Part shown: piece by piece, positions 36,706 through 45,104 of the stretch
Layout of the letters: every line of letters begins with the position of its first letter
Numbering within the stretch: position 1 is the stretch's first letter
NCBI GenBank assembly: GCA_045807745.1
Contig: JBJMGT010000034.1
Coordinates: 62,001-126,000, forward strand
Direction of reading: 5' to 3'
Length of the DNA stretch: 64,000 nucleotides
Origin: QHXQ01 sp045807745
GTDB lineage: Bacteria; Acidobacteriota; Blastocatellia; Pyrinomonadales; Pyrinomonadaceae
The notes under the pieces: model-generated
Told to the model about the DNA's origin: nothing
The model's database searches: none
The model's input: only the letters and a program-made list of their open reading frames with translations
Program-made: the position numbers and the translations under genes

Positions 36706-37030
36706 GGCCTCTTGCAAAAGTCACTGCGGGTACGGCGTGCATTGAGCCTGCGGAGCAGGCGGACAGAGTAAAGCGAGAGCGTGGAGCGTAAGCGGAACGC
36801 TGGGTAGAGCGACAATAATAATTGTCAAGCCCGCGTGAGCGGGCGGCAGCGCCATGTCGAATGATTATTGCTTTACCAAACCTCTGTCGCCCATTTCATG
36901 GGCTTGATATTTTGTGTTGTTGCTGGCCCAGCGTTCCGCTGCGCTACACGTTGGGCTTTATGCTGGCCGCCCGCTAACGCGGGCTGAGCAAGTGCTGTAC
37001 TTTCGCTTGCTCTTTTGCAAGTGGGCGATT
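36706..37030. mobile_element. MITE-like element with 10-bp perfect terminal inverted repeats
   Basis: Ends CTTGCAAAAG at 36711-36720 and CTTTTGCAAG at 37012-37021 are exact inverted repeats, inside less perfect outer ends (GCC/GGC). Inner inverted pairs: AGCGGAACGCTGGG (from 36791) with CCCAGCGTTCCGCT (about 36928-36941); AGCCCGCGTGAGCGGGCGG with CCGCCCGCTAACGCGGGCT, one change; GACAAT-AATA-ATTGTC at 36811-36826; and GAGCAAG/CTTGCTC at 36986-37012. No transposase frame. Ends of the TTGCAAAAG kind are known from IS5- or IS1182-like elements, from memory. A clear target duplication was not found. Confidence 0.6.
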
Positions 37031-37083
37031 GAAGTCACACCGTGAGTTAAGATTTATCGATCCATTATCGATAGGAGAAACCG

Positions 37084-37509
37084 ATGAAACGTAAAGCTTC
37101 CGCCGTGTGGCAGGGCGGGTTGAAAGATGGCAAGGGGACGATCTCGACCGACAGCGGTGTGCTCAGCAGTACGCAGTATTCGTTTAGCACGCGCTTCGAG
37201 GATGGGATTGGCACGAACCCGGAAGAGTTGATCGCGGCGGCGCACGCGGGTTGCTTCTCGATGGCGTTGTCGGGGCAATTGGGGAATGCTGGCATGACCG
37301 CCGAGAGTATCAACACGACGGCGACCGTGACGTTGGAGAAGACCGACGCCGGTTTCACCATCACCAAAGTTCACTTGGACGTGACGGCCCGCATTCCCGG
37401 CGCTGAGCAAGCAGCGTTTGAGACGGCCGCTAACAATGCGAAGGCCGGTTGTCCGATCTCGCGGCTGTTGAAGGCCGAGATTACGATGGACGCGAAACTC
37501 GAAGCCTGA
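37084..37509 (+). CDS. OsmC family peroxiredoxin
   Basis: 141 residues, with AGGAG seven bases before the ATG. It has the OsmC/Ohr pattern: NPEELIAAAHAGCFSMALS with Cys57 and AKAGCPISRLL with Cys123, the two redox-active cysteines that reduce organic peroxides using a thiol donor. Full-length and most like the OsmC subgroup. A MITE-like element lies directly upstream and may have brought or disturbed its promoter. The DinB-like gene follows after 21 bases. Confidence 0.93.
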   Translation: MKRKASAVWQGGLKDGKGTISTDSGVLSSTQYSFSTRFEDGIGTNPEELIAAAHAGCFSMALSGQLGNAGMTAESINTTATVTLEKTDAGFTITKVHLDVTARIPGAEQAAFETAANNAKAGCPISRLLKAEITMDAKLEA

Positions 37510-37530
37510 AGCGGCGAAGGGTAGACGAAG

Positions 37531-38100
37531 ATGAGCGATTCACTTGGTCAGCATTTTCTCGACGACGCGCTCAAGGTCTTTCGCACGTACAAGACGCTTG
37601 GCGAGAAGGCCATCGCGCAGACGAAAGATGAAGATTTGTTCGTCACGCTCGACCCGGAGGCGAACAGCATCGCGCTCGTCGTCAAGCACATGTGGGGCAA
37701 CATGCGCTCGCGCTGGACGGATTTTCTGACGACTGACGGCGAGAAGCCGGATCGCCAACGCGACACAGAGTTCGAGTTGCACGAACCGGCGACGCGCGCA
37801 ACCGTCGAGCGTTGGTGGGCCGAAGGCTGGCAATTGGTATTTGCCGCAGTTGAGCCATTGCAACCGGCAGACCTTGAGCGTGCGGTCATGATTCGCGGCA
37901 TTCCGCACACGGTCATGCAAGCGATTAACCGGCAACTCGCGCATTACGCGCATCACATCGGGCAGATCGTTTTTCTGGCGAAGCATTTCAGATCGACGGA
38001 GTGGCAGTCGCTCAGCATCCCGCGCGGGCAGTCGGAGACGGTCAATCAGGGGTTGAGCGCGGAGCAACAGGCAGCTAAGCAGTCTGATGAGCGAGCGTGA
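37531..38100 (+). CDS. DinB superfamily protein (DUF1572-like)
   Basis: 189 residues. Helical bundle with SIALVVKHMWGNMRSRWTDFLT, then LQPADLERAVMIRGIPHTVMQAINRQLAHYAHHIGQIVFLAKH. The His of VVKHM and the HxxxH-like pair in LAHYAHHIGQ are the expected metal ligands. Similar proteins are annotated DUF1572 and are thought to be DinB-like thiol transferases. Its stop lies 14 bases inside the next gene (VWA protein), which suggests coupled translation. Confidence 0.8.
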   Translation: MSDSLGQHFLDDALKVFRTYKTLGEKAIAQTKDEDLFVTLDPEANSIALVVKHMWGNMRSRWTDFLTTDGEKPDRQRDTEFELHEPATRATVERWWAEGWQLVFAAVEPLQPADLERAVMIRGIPHTVMQAINRQLAHYAHHIGQIVFLAKHFRSTEWQSLSIPRGQSETVNQGLSAEQQAAKQSDERA

Positions 38101-41100
38101 GCGCAAAAATAGCGCGGCTGACGAAGCGCGGCCGACGGAGCGGGCGACCGATGCACCGGACGCTGACGACGTGGCGCGTGTGCTTGATGATGAAGCATGG
38201 CGCGCGCGTCTGCGTACGACGGCCGGTGCGGGCGAGCGGCGCGGGCTTGCGGGCCTAGCGCGCGAGTTAAGTCAACTCCCGGCGGATCGTGCGCGCGCGA
38301 CGTTGGAAGTGAGCGCGGCGTTGGCGGCCGTGAATCTGCGTGTGAGCCGCGAGTTTTTGCGGGCCGTACCTGCGGCTGCGCGCGTGTTGACGGCTGAAGA
38401 CCTGCGCGCGTGGGGCGAGTTGGGCCGGCGGCTCGCAATGGCCGACGCGGAGACGGGCGCGCACTTTTTCGGCGCGGGCGTTGCGGAGTTAAGCGCTGTG
38501 CCGGCGGCGGCGCGCGCGCTGCTCTTTCAAGTCTGTACGCGGCAGATGGGGCTGTCCACTTCGGTCGCCACAGAGACTTTCCGGCGCGCACCCGCTATCG
38601 CACAATCGGTGGGCGATGCTGCTTTGTTGGTTTCCGTCTTCGCCATTGCCGTCGAGATCGCGCGCCGCTCCGCAACCCACAGCGCGGACTTCCTCAATGC
38701 CACACCGCGCGTCTTCGCGCACTTCGATAACTTCGAGCAAGACAAACAAGCGGTCGCACGCGCAGCACTGCAACTCGCCGAAGCATTTGCCGCGCGCGCG
38801 GGTGGTGTCGCGTCTGACCTGTGGGCGGCGCTCCCGGCGACAACGGACAAGTTGTCGGCGGCACAGGCGCAGGCGCTCTTTCGTGCGAGTGCGGCGTTTC
38901 TGGATCGCGGCGGTGCAGCGGCCTTGCACGTGTTGGTCGCGGGCGGCGACTGCTTGCGACTCATGCCGGAGTTGTTTGCTGAGTGGATCGAGTTGCTGCA
39001 CACGGTTGCGGCGCAAGGGAACGCGGGGCTGGTCGCTTTGGCGCGCACAAGTCCCGGCATCTTACGCGCGCTCGCTGCGCCGCACGCAGGGCACGCGCAA
39101 GTCTTGGCGCTCACGCGCCGCGTCCTCGCGGTGGCGCACGAGGTCGCGCGCGTTGATGCCGAGGCCGCCATCTCTTGTCTGCGCTCTGCGCCGCAGGCTT
39201 TGCGCGCAACGACCATCGAACAGTTTGAAACGTGGGGGCGCGCAGGGCTGGTGCAAGGGCGCGCGGACGGACGCGCACGGCGCGGTTACTACGCACTTGA
39301 AACGCGGCAGAGCAATGATGCGCTACGGCAGGGTGGTGCGGGCCTCCCGCTCGAAGCGGTTGCGCAGACGTTGCGCCTCTACGTCGAAGGCTTGACGGGG
39401 CGCGCGGTCGATGTCGCTTCACTCGCGGCCGTCCCCGTAGAGGCGCGCATTGGCGACGGGCGCACGATCCACCTGCCCGCGAGCGTCGCCGAGTTCGCGG
39501 ACGACGAGCGAAATTTTCGTCTCTACAAAGTGCTGGCCGCACATGCGGCCGGGCAGATCGAGTTCGGCACGCACGCGCGCGCCGACAGTGATGATGAGAG
39601 CACGAGGCGTGATCTGCGGGCCGCTTATGCCACGCTCGCCGAACTCTACGCGCCGGAGAACGTTGCTGCGCGCGATGCCTTCGCGCTCGACGGTTACATC
39701 AACGACCCGGCGCAGAGCGAGCGCGCGCTCGCACCAGAAGAGGAAGCTAAACGCGCGCAGTCCGCGCGTCGCCGTCTGCCGCCGGGCGGCGATTATCGTG
39801 CCGTGCTCACGCTCTTTCCCATTGTGCCGCTCGCGACGCGCATCTTCGGGACGCTGGAGAACGGGCGCATCGACCGCCGGCTGCGCCATGCTTATCGGGG
39901 CCTCGCGCGCGATCTCGATCTCATCCGCGCGCACCTGCGCGAGCATCGCCCGCCCGTCGCGAGTCTCCCGCTCGCGCTCGTGCCCTTCGAGTTGCTGTTT
40001 CAGATCACACTCTGCGGCGGCGCACGCGATGATGCGCGCGCCTTCTACGGGCAGATCAGTTCTGAGTTGGAAACCATCGTCGCAGAATACTTGGCCGGCC
40101 CCGCGGCGTCGGTCGCCGATACGCTCATGGCCACGAGCCGCGTCTACACGCTCTTCCAATCGGTCGTGCCCGAAGAGACAGAGCAGCAGGAACAACTGTC
40201 GGACGAAGCGGGCGCGGATGAGAACGAGCCGCAACAGGGCGACGAAGAAGTACCCGCCGAAGCGAACGCACAGGAGGAGCGCCAGCGTTCAGAGCCGCAG
40301 ACGCGTGACGCGCGCGAACTATTCAGCGCGTGGGCGCAGCCCGACACAAGCGACGCGGAGGCGGATGATCTCACCGGTGCAGAGCGTTGGACTGAAAGTG
40401 AGATGCCCGAACAGGATTTGGAGGCGGGCGAGGTCGCCTACGCTTACGACGAGTGGGACAGGGAACTCGCGGACACGCGCGTCAACTGGTGTCGCGTGGT
40501 CGAGAAGAAGGTGCGGCGCGGCGACCGCTCGTTCGTTGAACTGACACGCGCGCGCTATCGCGGCGTCATCTCATCGATCCGGCATCAGTTTCAACTGCTC
40601 AAGCCGGAGAGCTTGCTGCGCATCAAGAACGAGTTGGACGGCGACGACTATAACCTCGACGCCGTGATCGACTACATTGCCGACCGCCGCGCCGACGGGC
40701 AACAATCCGAGCGGCTCTACACGAAGCGGCTCAGGCGTGAGCGCGATGTGGCCGTCTCGTTCCTGCTCGATCAATCATCTTCGACCGCGCGCACCATCGG
40801 CCGCCACCCATTGCAGCCCTACACGCATCCCGGTCGCCGCATCATCGAGATTGAGAAAGAGGGCCTCGTGCTGATGAGCGAGGCGCTCGAAGCGGTCGGC
40901 GATGTGTACGCGATCTACGGCTTCACCAGCGAAGGCCGGCGCAACGTGAAATTCTACGTCGTCAAAGATTTTGATGAACACTACTCTGACGAGATCGAGC
41001 GGCGCATTGGCGGCATCAATTACCAACACAACACACGCTTGGGCGCGGCCATCCGCCACGCCGCCGCGCGTCTCATGCAACAAGACGCACGCACGCGCCT

Positions 41101-41350
41101 GCTCATCGTCCTCTCCGACGGTCGCCCCTACGACCACGACTACGGCGACGCCCGCTACGCCCGTGAAGACACACGCGAAGCTTTACGCCAAGCACGCCTC
41201 GACGGCATCACCCCTTTCTGCATCACCATCGACCGCGACTCCGAAGCCGAACTGCGCGACCTCTACGGCGAAGTGGGCTACACGATCATTGACGATGTGC
41301 TCACGCTGCCCGAACGCATGCCCGCGATTTACAGACGTTTGACAACATAA
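38087..41350 (+). CDS. NorD/CbbO-like VWA domain protein
   Basis: 1087 residues. The N-terminal 400 or so residues are helical repeats with recurring SxxFLxxxP-like units (for example SREFLRAVPAAARVL, SADFLNATPRVFAHF). A middle part resembles the NorD/CbbO core, an acidic linker runs at about 700-760, and the C-terminal von Willebrand A domain starts near 885 with the metal-ion site DQSSS (Asp895, Ser897, Ser899), then NTRLGAAIRH and SDGRPYDHDY. In known systems this protein is the partner of a MoxR/CbbQ ATPase; the gene for such an ATPase is at 35857. Only the OsmC and DinB-like genes and a MITE lie between. The client enzyme is unknown. Confidence 0.88.
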   Translation: MSERERKNSAADEARPTERATDAPDADDVARVLDDEAWRARLRTTAGAGERRGLAGLARELSQLPADRARATLEVSAALAAVNLRVSREFLRAVPAAARVLTAEDLRAWGELGRRLAMADAETGAHFFGAGVAELSAVPAAARALLFQVCTRQMGLSTSVATETFRRAPAIAQSVGDAALLVSVFAIAVEIARRSATHSADFLNATPRVFAHFDNFEQDKQAVARAALQLAEAFAARAGGVASDLWAALPATTDKLSAAQAQALFRASAAFLDRGGAAALHVLVAGGDCLRLMPELFAEWIELLHTVAAQGNAGLVALARTSPGILRALAAPHAGHAQVLALTRRVLAVAHEVARVDAEAAISCLRSAPQALRATTIEQFETWGRAGLVQGRADGRARRGYYALETRQSNDALRQGGAGLPLEAVAQTLRLYVEGLTGRAVDVASLAAVPVEARIGDGRTIHLPASVAEFADDERNFRLYKVLAAHAAGQIEFGTHARADSDDESTRRDLRAAYATLAELYAPENVAARDAFALDGYINDPAQSERALAPEEEAKRAQSARRRLPPGGDYRAVLTLFPIVPLATRIFGTLENGRIDRRLRHAYRGLARDLDLIRAHLREHRPPVASLPLALVPFELLFQITLCGGARDDARAFYGQISSELETIVAEYLAGPAASVADTLMATSRVYTLFQSVVPEETEQQEQLSDEAGADENEPQQGDEEVPAEANAQEERQRSEPQTRDARELFSAWAQPDTSDAEADDLTGAERWTESEMPEQDLEAGEVAYAYDEWDRELADTRVNWCRVVEKKVRRGDRSFVELTRARYRGVISSIRHQFQLLKPESLLRIKNELDGDDYNLDAVIDYIADRRADGQQSERLYTKRLRRERDVAVSFLLDQSSSTARTIGRHPLQPYTHPGRRIIEIEKEGLVLMSEALEAVGDVYAIYGFTSEGRRNVKFYVVKDFDEHYSDEIERRIGGINYQHNTRLGAAIRHAAARLMQQDARTRLLIVLSDGRPYDHDYGDARYAREDTREALRQARLDGITPFCITIDRDSEAELRDLYGEVGYTIIDDVLTLPERMPAIYRRLTT

Positions 41351-41402
41351 TTGTGCGGATTTCGGTATCAAGCCCATGCTGTTTGGGCTATACTTTTCAG
41401 CG

Positions 41403-41720
41403 ATGAGTCACAATACGACTACAGTCCCGTTAGCTCTGGATCAGGCGGGCGTCTTGCGCGTCGCCGGGACGCGCGTGTCGCTCGATTCAGTCATCTACGC
41501 CTTCGACGAAGGCGCGACGCCGGAAGAGATCGCCCAAGCCTTCCCGACGCTTGATCTGGCCGCTATCTACTCCGTCATCGGCTACTACCTACAGAGCCGC
41601 GCCGAAGTAGAACAGTATCTTGAGCAGAGGAAAGTACAACGCGAGGAATTGAAAAAAGAGATTGAGGCACGCTTCAATCCGCAAGGATTGCGCGAACGCC
41701 TATTGGCTCGTAAGTCATAA
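41403..41720 (+). CDS. DUF433 family antitoxin-like protein
   Basis: 105 residues from the ATG at 41403; an ATG at 41376 is possible but less likely. It carries the DUF433 core: VLRVAGTRVSLDSVIYAFDEGATPEEIAQAFPTLDLAAIYSVIGYYL, a winged-helix-like DNA-binding fold, and a basic C-terminal helix. DUF433 proteins are usually encoded directly before a DUF5615 PIN-like toxin and act as its antitoxin. Here that toxin is about 1 kb downstream (42725), behind a foreign-looking gene. Confidence 0.88.
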   Translation: MSHNTTTVPLALDQAGVLRVAGTRVSLDSVIYAFDEGATPEEIAQAFPTLDLAAIYSVIGYYLQSRAEVEQYLEQRKVQREELKKEIEARFNPQGLRERLLARKS

Positions 41721-41825
41721 GCTGTGTAGTAGCATTCTATCCTGACAGTTGGAAATTTATGATGTGAAAACCCTCAGCTTGGCTTTGCCTCCCAAGTCTA
41801 CGTCTGACAACAAAGTAAGCTATCC

Positions 41826-42548
41826 ATGTTACCCAAATCAGATTGGCCTCAGTTTGAGCCTGAGGACGCGAACGGATTCCGTTCTGGGTCTATTCACACT
41901 GCTAGCGGAGAAGCTTACAGAGTAAGCGTCCATATCGGCAGAGTGCGTGAATATCTCAACAAGACGGCGGGCGATTTCAACCTATACTCACCCTTAGAAC
42001 AAGAGAGCTTGAAGGCTGCGGCTGCGTTGTTGGCTGCAAAAGTACCTGGCAACATACCAGTTACCGACATGGGTCGCGCTGATGTAGCAAGGTTAGCATT
42101 GATGAACCTGCTCCACCGCACGGCTGAACATACACCGCTCTCCTTTGAGAATTGGTTTCTCGGTTTAGCTACGATAGCTTTGCAGGTTGCGTCCGATGCT
42201 TGCGTAAAGAAGACGCTCAACATTGTGGCGCAGGGATTTAAAGTCCCTGCCGTTACCACAGAGGAGAGTGTTGATCTCCTCCTCAGTGACTTACGCCATG
42301 CGCTGAAAATGTTTCTGCTTCAGGCGGGGCGGCGGCTTGAAACACCAAGACTGATTCAGGATGTGCATGGTGCAGTGCGACAACTGAAAGAAAAAGAGCC
42401 AAACAAGAAGGTCACGCAGCAGAATGTTGCTGAGATTCTAGGGATTGACCCGCGCACACTGAGGAAACGGCAAACTGCATACGGTATCGAGACGTGGGAT
42501 GAGTTATTGCTGGCGTGCGAATATTGGGAGGAACTTAACGTGACTTGA
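41826..42548 (+). CDS. Hypothetical protein with C-terminal helix-turn-helix (probably acquired)
   Basis: 240 residues. The last 45 residues read as a DNA-binding helix-turn-helix: KVTQQNVAEILGIDPRTLRKRQTAYGI. The rest is helical, with no family recognised. Base and codon use differ from neighbours: by eye roughly half GC, with more A/T third positions and codons such as AAG, AGA, TTA and GTA, against the strongly GC-biased genes around it. It sits between the DUF433 and DUF5615 genes, which are normally adjacent, and just upstream of a transposase-like relic. Horizontal transfer is the likely reading. Confidence 0.65.
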   Translation: MLPKSDWPQFEPEDANGFRSGSIHTASGEAYRVSVHIGRVREYLNKTAGDFNLYSPLEQESLKAAAALLAAKVPGNIPVTDMGRADVARLALMNLLHRTAEHTPLSFENWFLGLATIALQVASDACVKKTLNIVAQGFKVPAVTTEESVDLLLSDLRHALKMFLLQAGRRLETPRLIQDVHGAVRQLKEKEPNKKVTQQNVAEILGIDPRTLRKRQTAYGIETWDELLLACEYWEELNVT

Positions 42549-42574
42549 ATAAAGCTCCTCGACCACATTCTCTG

Positions 42575-42680
42575 GTGAACATAAAATGCCCTTACTGCTG
42601 CGGGGATCGCTCTGTGCGGTAAGGGTATTTTGATAAGTTGGCCGACCCGCGACCGACGAATACGGTTAATTTCTCACTTG
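42575..42680 (+). pseudogene. Possible IS1-like InsA zinc-ribbon relic
   Basis: Reading from GTG at 42575 gives NIKCPYCCGDRSVR, then a TAA at 42620, then GYFDKLADPR in the same frame. This matches the start of IS1-family InsA-like proteins (xIxCPxCxxxxxVRxG). The frame is broken and nothing further of a transposase can be seen before the toxin gene. It supports transposon activity at this site. Short, so only moderately sure. Confidence 0.4.
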
Positions 42681-42693
42681 TGTGAGGTCGCGG
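42647..42693 (+). promoter_or_regulatory. Inverted repeat upstream of the toxin gene
   Basis: CCGCGACC at 42647-42654 pairs with GGTCGCGG at 42686-42693; inside lies CTCAC-TTGT-GTGAG at 42673-42686. It ends about 30 bases before the DUF5615 ATG. It could be an operator for the antitoxin, an attenuator, or the end of the inserted element. Confidence 0.4.
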
Positions 42694-42724
42694 AAAATTG
42701 AAAGAGCTTTAAGGATGAGAGTTA

Positions 42725-43078
42725 ATGCTACGCTTAGCGACTGACGAAGATTTCAATAATCGTATCCTGCGTGGATTGCTGCGTCGCAGACCTGATCTGG
42801 ACATCGTGCGCGTGCAAGATGCCGGATTGATCGGCAGCGGGGACACGGAAGTGCTCGAATGGGCTGCGCGAGAGAGCCGCGTTTTGCTCACGCATGACGT
42901 GACGACGATGAAGCAAGCTGTTGATGAGCGTATCACCGCCGGCTTGCCGATGCCCGGAGTCTTTGAGGTCGGTCAGCAACTTCCCATCGCCCAAGCCATC
43001 GAAGATATACTGCTCCTCGCCGAGTGCAGCCTTGCAGGTGAATGGGAAGGCCAGATCAGATTCCTCCCGCTCAGATAA
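42725..43078 (+). CDS. DUF5615 PIN-like toxin
   Basis: 117 residues. It begins MLRLATDEDFNNRILRGL, the DUF5615 signature with the first PIN-like acidic residues (Asp7, Glu8, Asp9), followed by DIVRVQDAGL, a VLLTHDVTTM strand with another Asp, and a late AECSLAGEWEGQIRFLPL. DUF5615 proteins are PIN-fold RNase-like toxins paired with DUF433 antitoxins. An AAGGAT ribosome site precedes the ATG. The cognate antitoxin gene is separate (41403), so whether the pair is still co-regulated is open. Confidence 0.85.
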   Translation: MLRLATDEDFNNRILRGLLRRRPDLDIVRVQDAGLIGSGDTEVLEWAARESRVLLTHDVTTMKQAVDERITAGLPMPGVFEVGQQLPIAQAIEDILLLAECSLAGEWEGQIRFLPLR

Positions 43079-43138
43079 TTAACCGCTCTTATGATGACTT
43101 AGAGCGATGGCGATTGTATTTGACCGGCGGTCGATTGA

Positions 43139-43198
43139 AACACAGAGACACAGAGGGGGCAGAGAGTCGAATCTCTATCCCCTCTGTGTCTCTCTGTT
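43139..43198. repeat. Word-repeat hairpin (CACAGAGACACAGAGGG type)
   Basis: Arms 43139-43165 and 43172-43198 pair over 27 bp with three mismatches; the loop is 6 bases. It lies between the convergent toxin and ankyrin-protein genes. Confidence 0.85.
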
Positions 43199-43235
43199 GA
43201 GATTGAACGGGCGCTACACTCAACTCGAAAGTGAA

Positions 43236-44546
43236 CTAGGGCACGACCTCCGGCTCCGGCTCGACGATTGCGCCGTAGCTCAGTAATAGGTCTGCCACGT
43301 CGTCGTGCTCGTTCTCTTTCGCTTGTTTGAGGGCCGTCTGACCGGCCTTGTTGTGGCGGTTTATGTCCGCGCCGGCGGCGAGCAGTTCCTTAACCTTCTC
43401 GACCTCGCCGGCCGCGGCGGCCAGCATCAGCGGCGTATCGCCCGCGCTGTTGCGTGCGTTCACTTTCGCGCCGGCCGCGATGAGCGTGCGCAGCGTCTCG
43501 ACGCTGCCCCAGCGCGCGACGTTCATCAACGCGCTGTCGCCGTCCTTGTCCTTCGAGTTGAGCCGCGCGCCGGCCGTGATGAGCGCGCGCACCAATTCAG
43601 GCGTGGCTTCGTTGCTGAGTTCCATCAACGCCGTCTGTCCATATTCGTTGCGCGCATTCACGTCCGCGCCCGCGCCGAGCAACACATGCACCAACTCAAG
43701 GTTGTTCGTCGAGACCGCCGCCATCAGCGCCGTTCTGTCCGTCGGCTTGTCGCGCACGTTCACATCTGCGCCCGTCGCCAAGAGTCCGTGCACCGCGAGC
43801 AGGTCGCCTTTACCTACCGCTATGACCAACGGTTCTTCGGGCACGATGCTCACCATCACCCCGCCCATAATCTCACCCACCGGAAGCGAGATGTCGGCGC
43901 GCACCTCCTGCTGTGCTTGCACGAGGACGGGGCGCGAGGCTGAGGCGAAACCCGGCGCTTCAATCTTGAGCGAATAATCGCCGCCGGGTTGCGCCTGAAA
44001 TTGGAAGCGGCCTTCATCGTCGGTCAGTGCGGTTTGCGTGCCGCCGCGCTCGTCCGTCAGTGTGACTGTGGCTTTGACGATGACCGCCCCGGTCGGATCG
44101 GTGATCGTGCCAGCGACTGAGCCGTAGCCGCCCGCACCCTTCCATTCGGATTGCGCGGTGCGTTGCGTCTGCGCGATTGTGCAGGAGGCGTCGGCGCGCG
44201 CGCTCGGCGTGCGTTCCTGCGCGGCGGCCGTAGCGCAGAGACTGAGCGCGGCCGAGAACGCGCCCGCGACGAGCCGCGACGCACGGCGCACGCTCGCTTG
44301 AATCTGCACGAGCGGATCGGCTGTAACGAGCGAGTCGTCGGGCCGGCGTCGGTAGCGGACGCAGATGCGCCCGTGTGCGCGGCGCACGATCTTCTCGGCC
44401 AGCGGGCGTGTCATGGCCGACAAATCGTGGACGTTGAGGTTGCAGTGTTGACAAAAGCGCACGTGCTCGTTGCCGCGCATCGCGTCCCAATCGGCCGGGC
44501 AGGGCGCAGAGACATTGACGCGGTCGAGGAGAGAAGTTCGTTTCAT
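43236..44546 (-). CDS. Ankyrin-repeat protein with carboxypeptidase-regulatory-like domain
   Basis: 436 residues; strong AAGGAGG ribosome site. N-terminal about 65 residues form a Cys/His module (CPADWDAMRGNEHVRFCQHC, then NVHDLSAM) that I have seen described only as part of acidobacterial proteins and that may bind a metal. A possible membrane segment lies around 90-110 (RLVAGAFSAALSLCATAAA). Next come a CarboxypepD_reg-like beta domain (about 140-225, GSVAGTITDPTGAVIVKATVTLT) and five to six ankyrin repeats (about 240-430, such as DRTALMAAVSTNNLELVHVLLGAGADVNAR). This would place a protein-binding ankyrin domain beyond the membrane. Partner unknown. Confidence 0.88.
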   Translation of the reverse strand: MKRTSLLDRVNVSAPCPADWDAMRGNEHVRFCQHCNLNVHDLSAMTRPLAEKIVRRAHGRICVRYRRRPDDSLVTADPLVQIQASVRRASRLVAGAFSAALSLCATAAAQERTPSARADASCTIAQTQRTAQSEWKGAGGYGSVAGTITDPTGAVIVKATVTLTDERGGTQTALTDDEGRFQFQAQPGGDYSLKIEAPGFASASRPVLVQAQQEVRADISLPVGEIMGGVMVSIVPEEPLVIAVGKGDLLAVHGLLATGADVNVRDKPTDRTALMAAVSTNNLELVHVLLGAGADVNARNEYGQTALMELSNEATPELVRALITAGARLNSKDKDGDSALMNVARWGSVETLRTLIAAGAKVNARNSAGDTPLMLAAAAGEVEKVKELLAAGADINRHNKAGQTALKQAKENEHDDVADLLLSYGAIVEPEPEVVP

Positions 44547-44860
44547 GGGCGTCCTCCTTAAAAGCTGCGGGCGGTGTGGGCTTTAATCGAGCGGGCGCGG
44601 CGGAGACGCAACTCTCCCTCCGAGCACACGCGTGCTCGGTCTGCCGTGCTGCGCTCATAATTGTTCAGGGCAACTCCGCCGAGGGCAGATCGCACGCGCG
44701 GGCGGGGAGACGTGCGCTTTCGTCACGGACGACGCGGAGGCTGTTCGTTCTTGCCCACTATGACGACAGATGCCCGTGTTCGCGTTGTCCAACGCGCCAG
44801 CAACTATATGCACGACCTTAGACGCCGCATGAGCGCCCATGTTCCCGGCGACGTGTCGAG

Positions 44861-44890
44861 TTGAGCGCGGCGAAAGGCGTGGGTTATAGT
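44861..44890 (+). promoter_or_regulatory. Promoter of the tRNA gene
   Basis: TTGAGC at 44861-44866 and TATAGT at 44885-44890, 18-base spacer; the predicted start is about eight bases before the tRNA. The rest of the gap 44547-44860 shows no gene. Confidence 0.65.
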
Positions 44891-44905
44891 GTTGCGAGTA
44901 AGTTT

Positions 44906-44991
44906 GGAGGGTTAGCATAATTGGTAATGCAGCAGTCTTGAAAACTGCCGCCCGTAAGGGCTTGGGGGTTCGAGTCCCTCACCCTCCGCCA
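44906..44991 (+). tRNA. tRNA-Ser(UGA)
   Basis: Complete class II cloverleaf. Acceptor GGAGGGT/ACCCTCC with discriminator G and encoded CCA; D arm GCAT/ATGC; anticodon stem GCAGT/ACTGC with loop CTTGAAA, anticodon TGA at 44939-44941; long variable arm with a GCCC-GTAA-GGGC stem; T arm with loop TTCGAGT. The long variable arm and G discriminator agree with serine identity. Confidence 0.95.
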
Positions 44992-45014
44992 GAGAGTTTG
45001 CTGAGCGAAAGAAT

Positions 45015-45052
45015 AAGCCGCCCCCGGTTCGTTTAGACGTGGGCGGTTTTTT
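45015..45052 (+). terminator. Rho-independent terminator of the tRNA gene
   Basis: AAGCCGCCC (45015-45023) pairs with GGGCGGTTT (from 45041) including one G-U pair, then six T. It lies 23 bases after the tRNA and before the MscS gene. Confidence 0.85.
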
Positions 45053-45104
45053 AGTTTGACCGTGTGGGTACGAGGCGCGCGTGTGTACTAAGGAGGGTTT
45101 CGTT

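Noticed and set aside
35857..41350. The MoxR/VWA region as an anti-phage defence system
   Set aside because: The MIDAS site and NorQ/NorD-like layout fit a metalloenzyme chaperone; no nuclease, toxin or other effector gene is attached.
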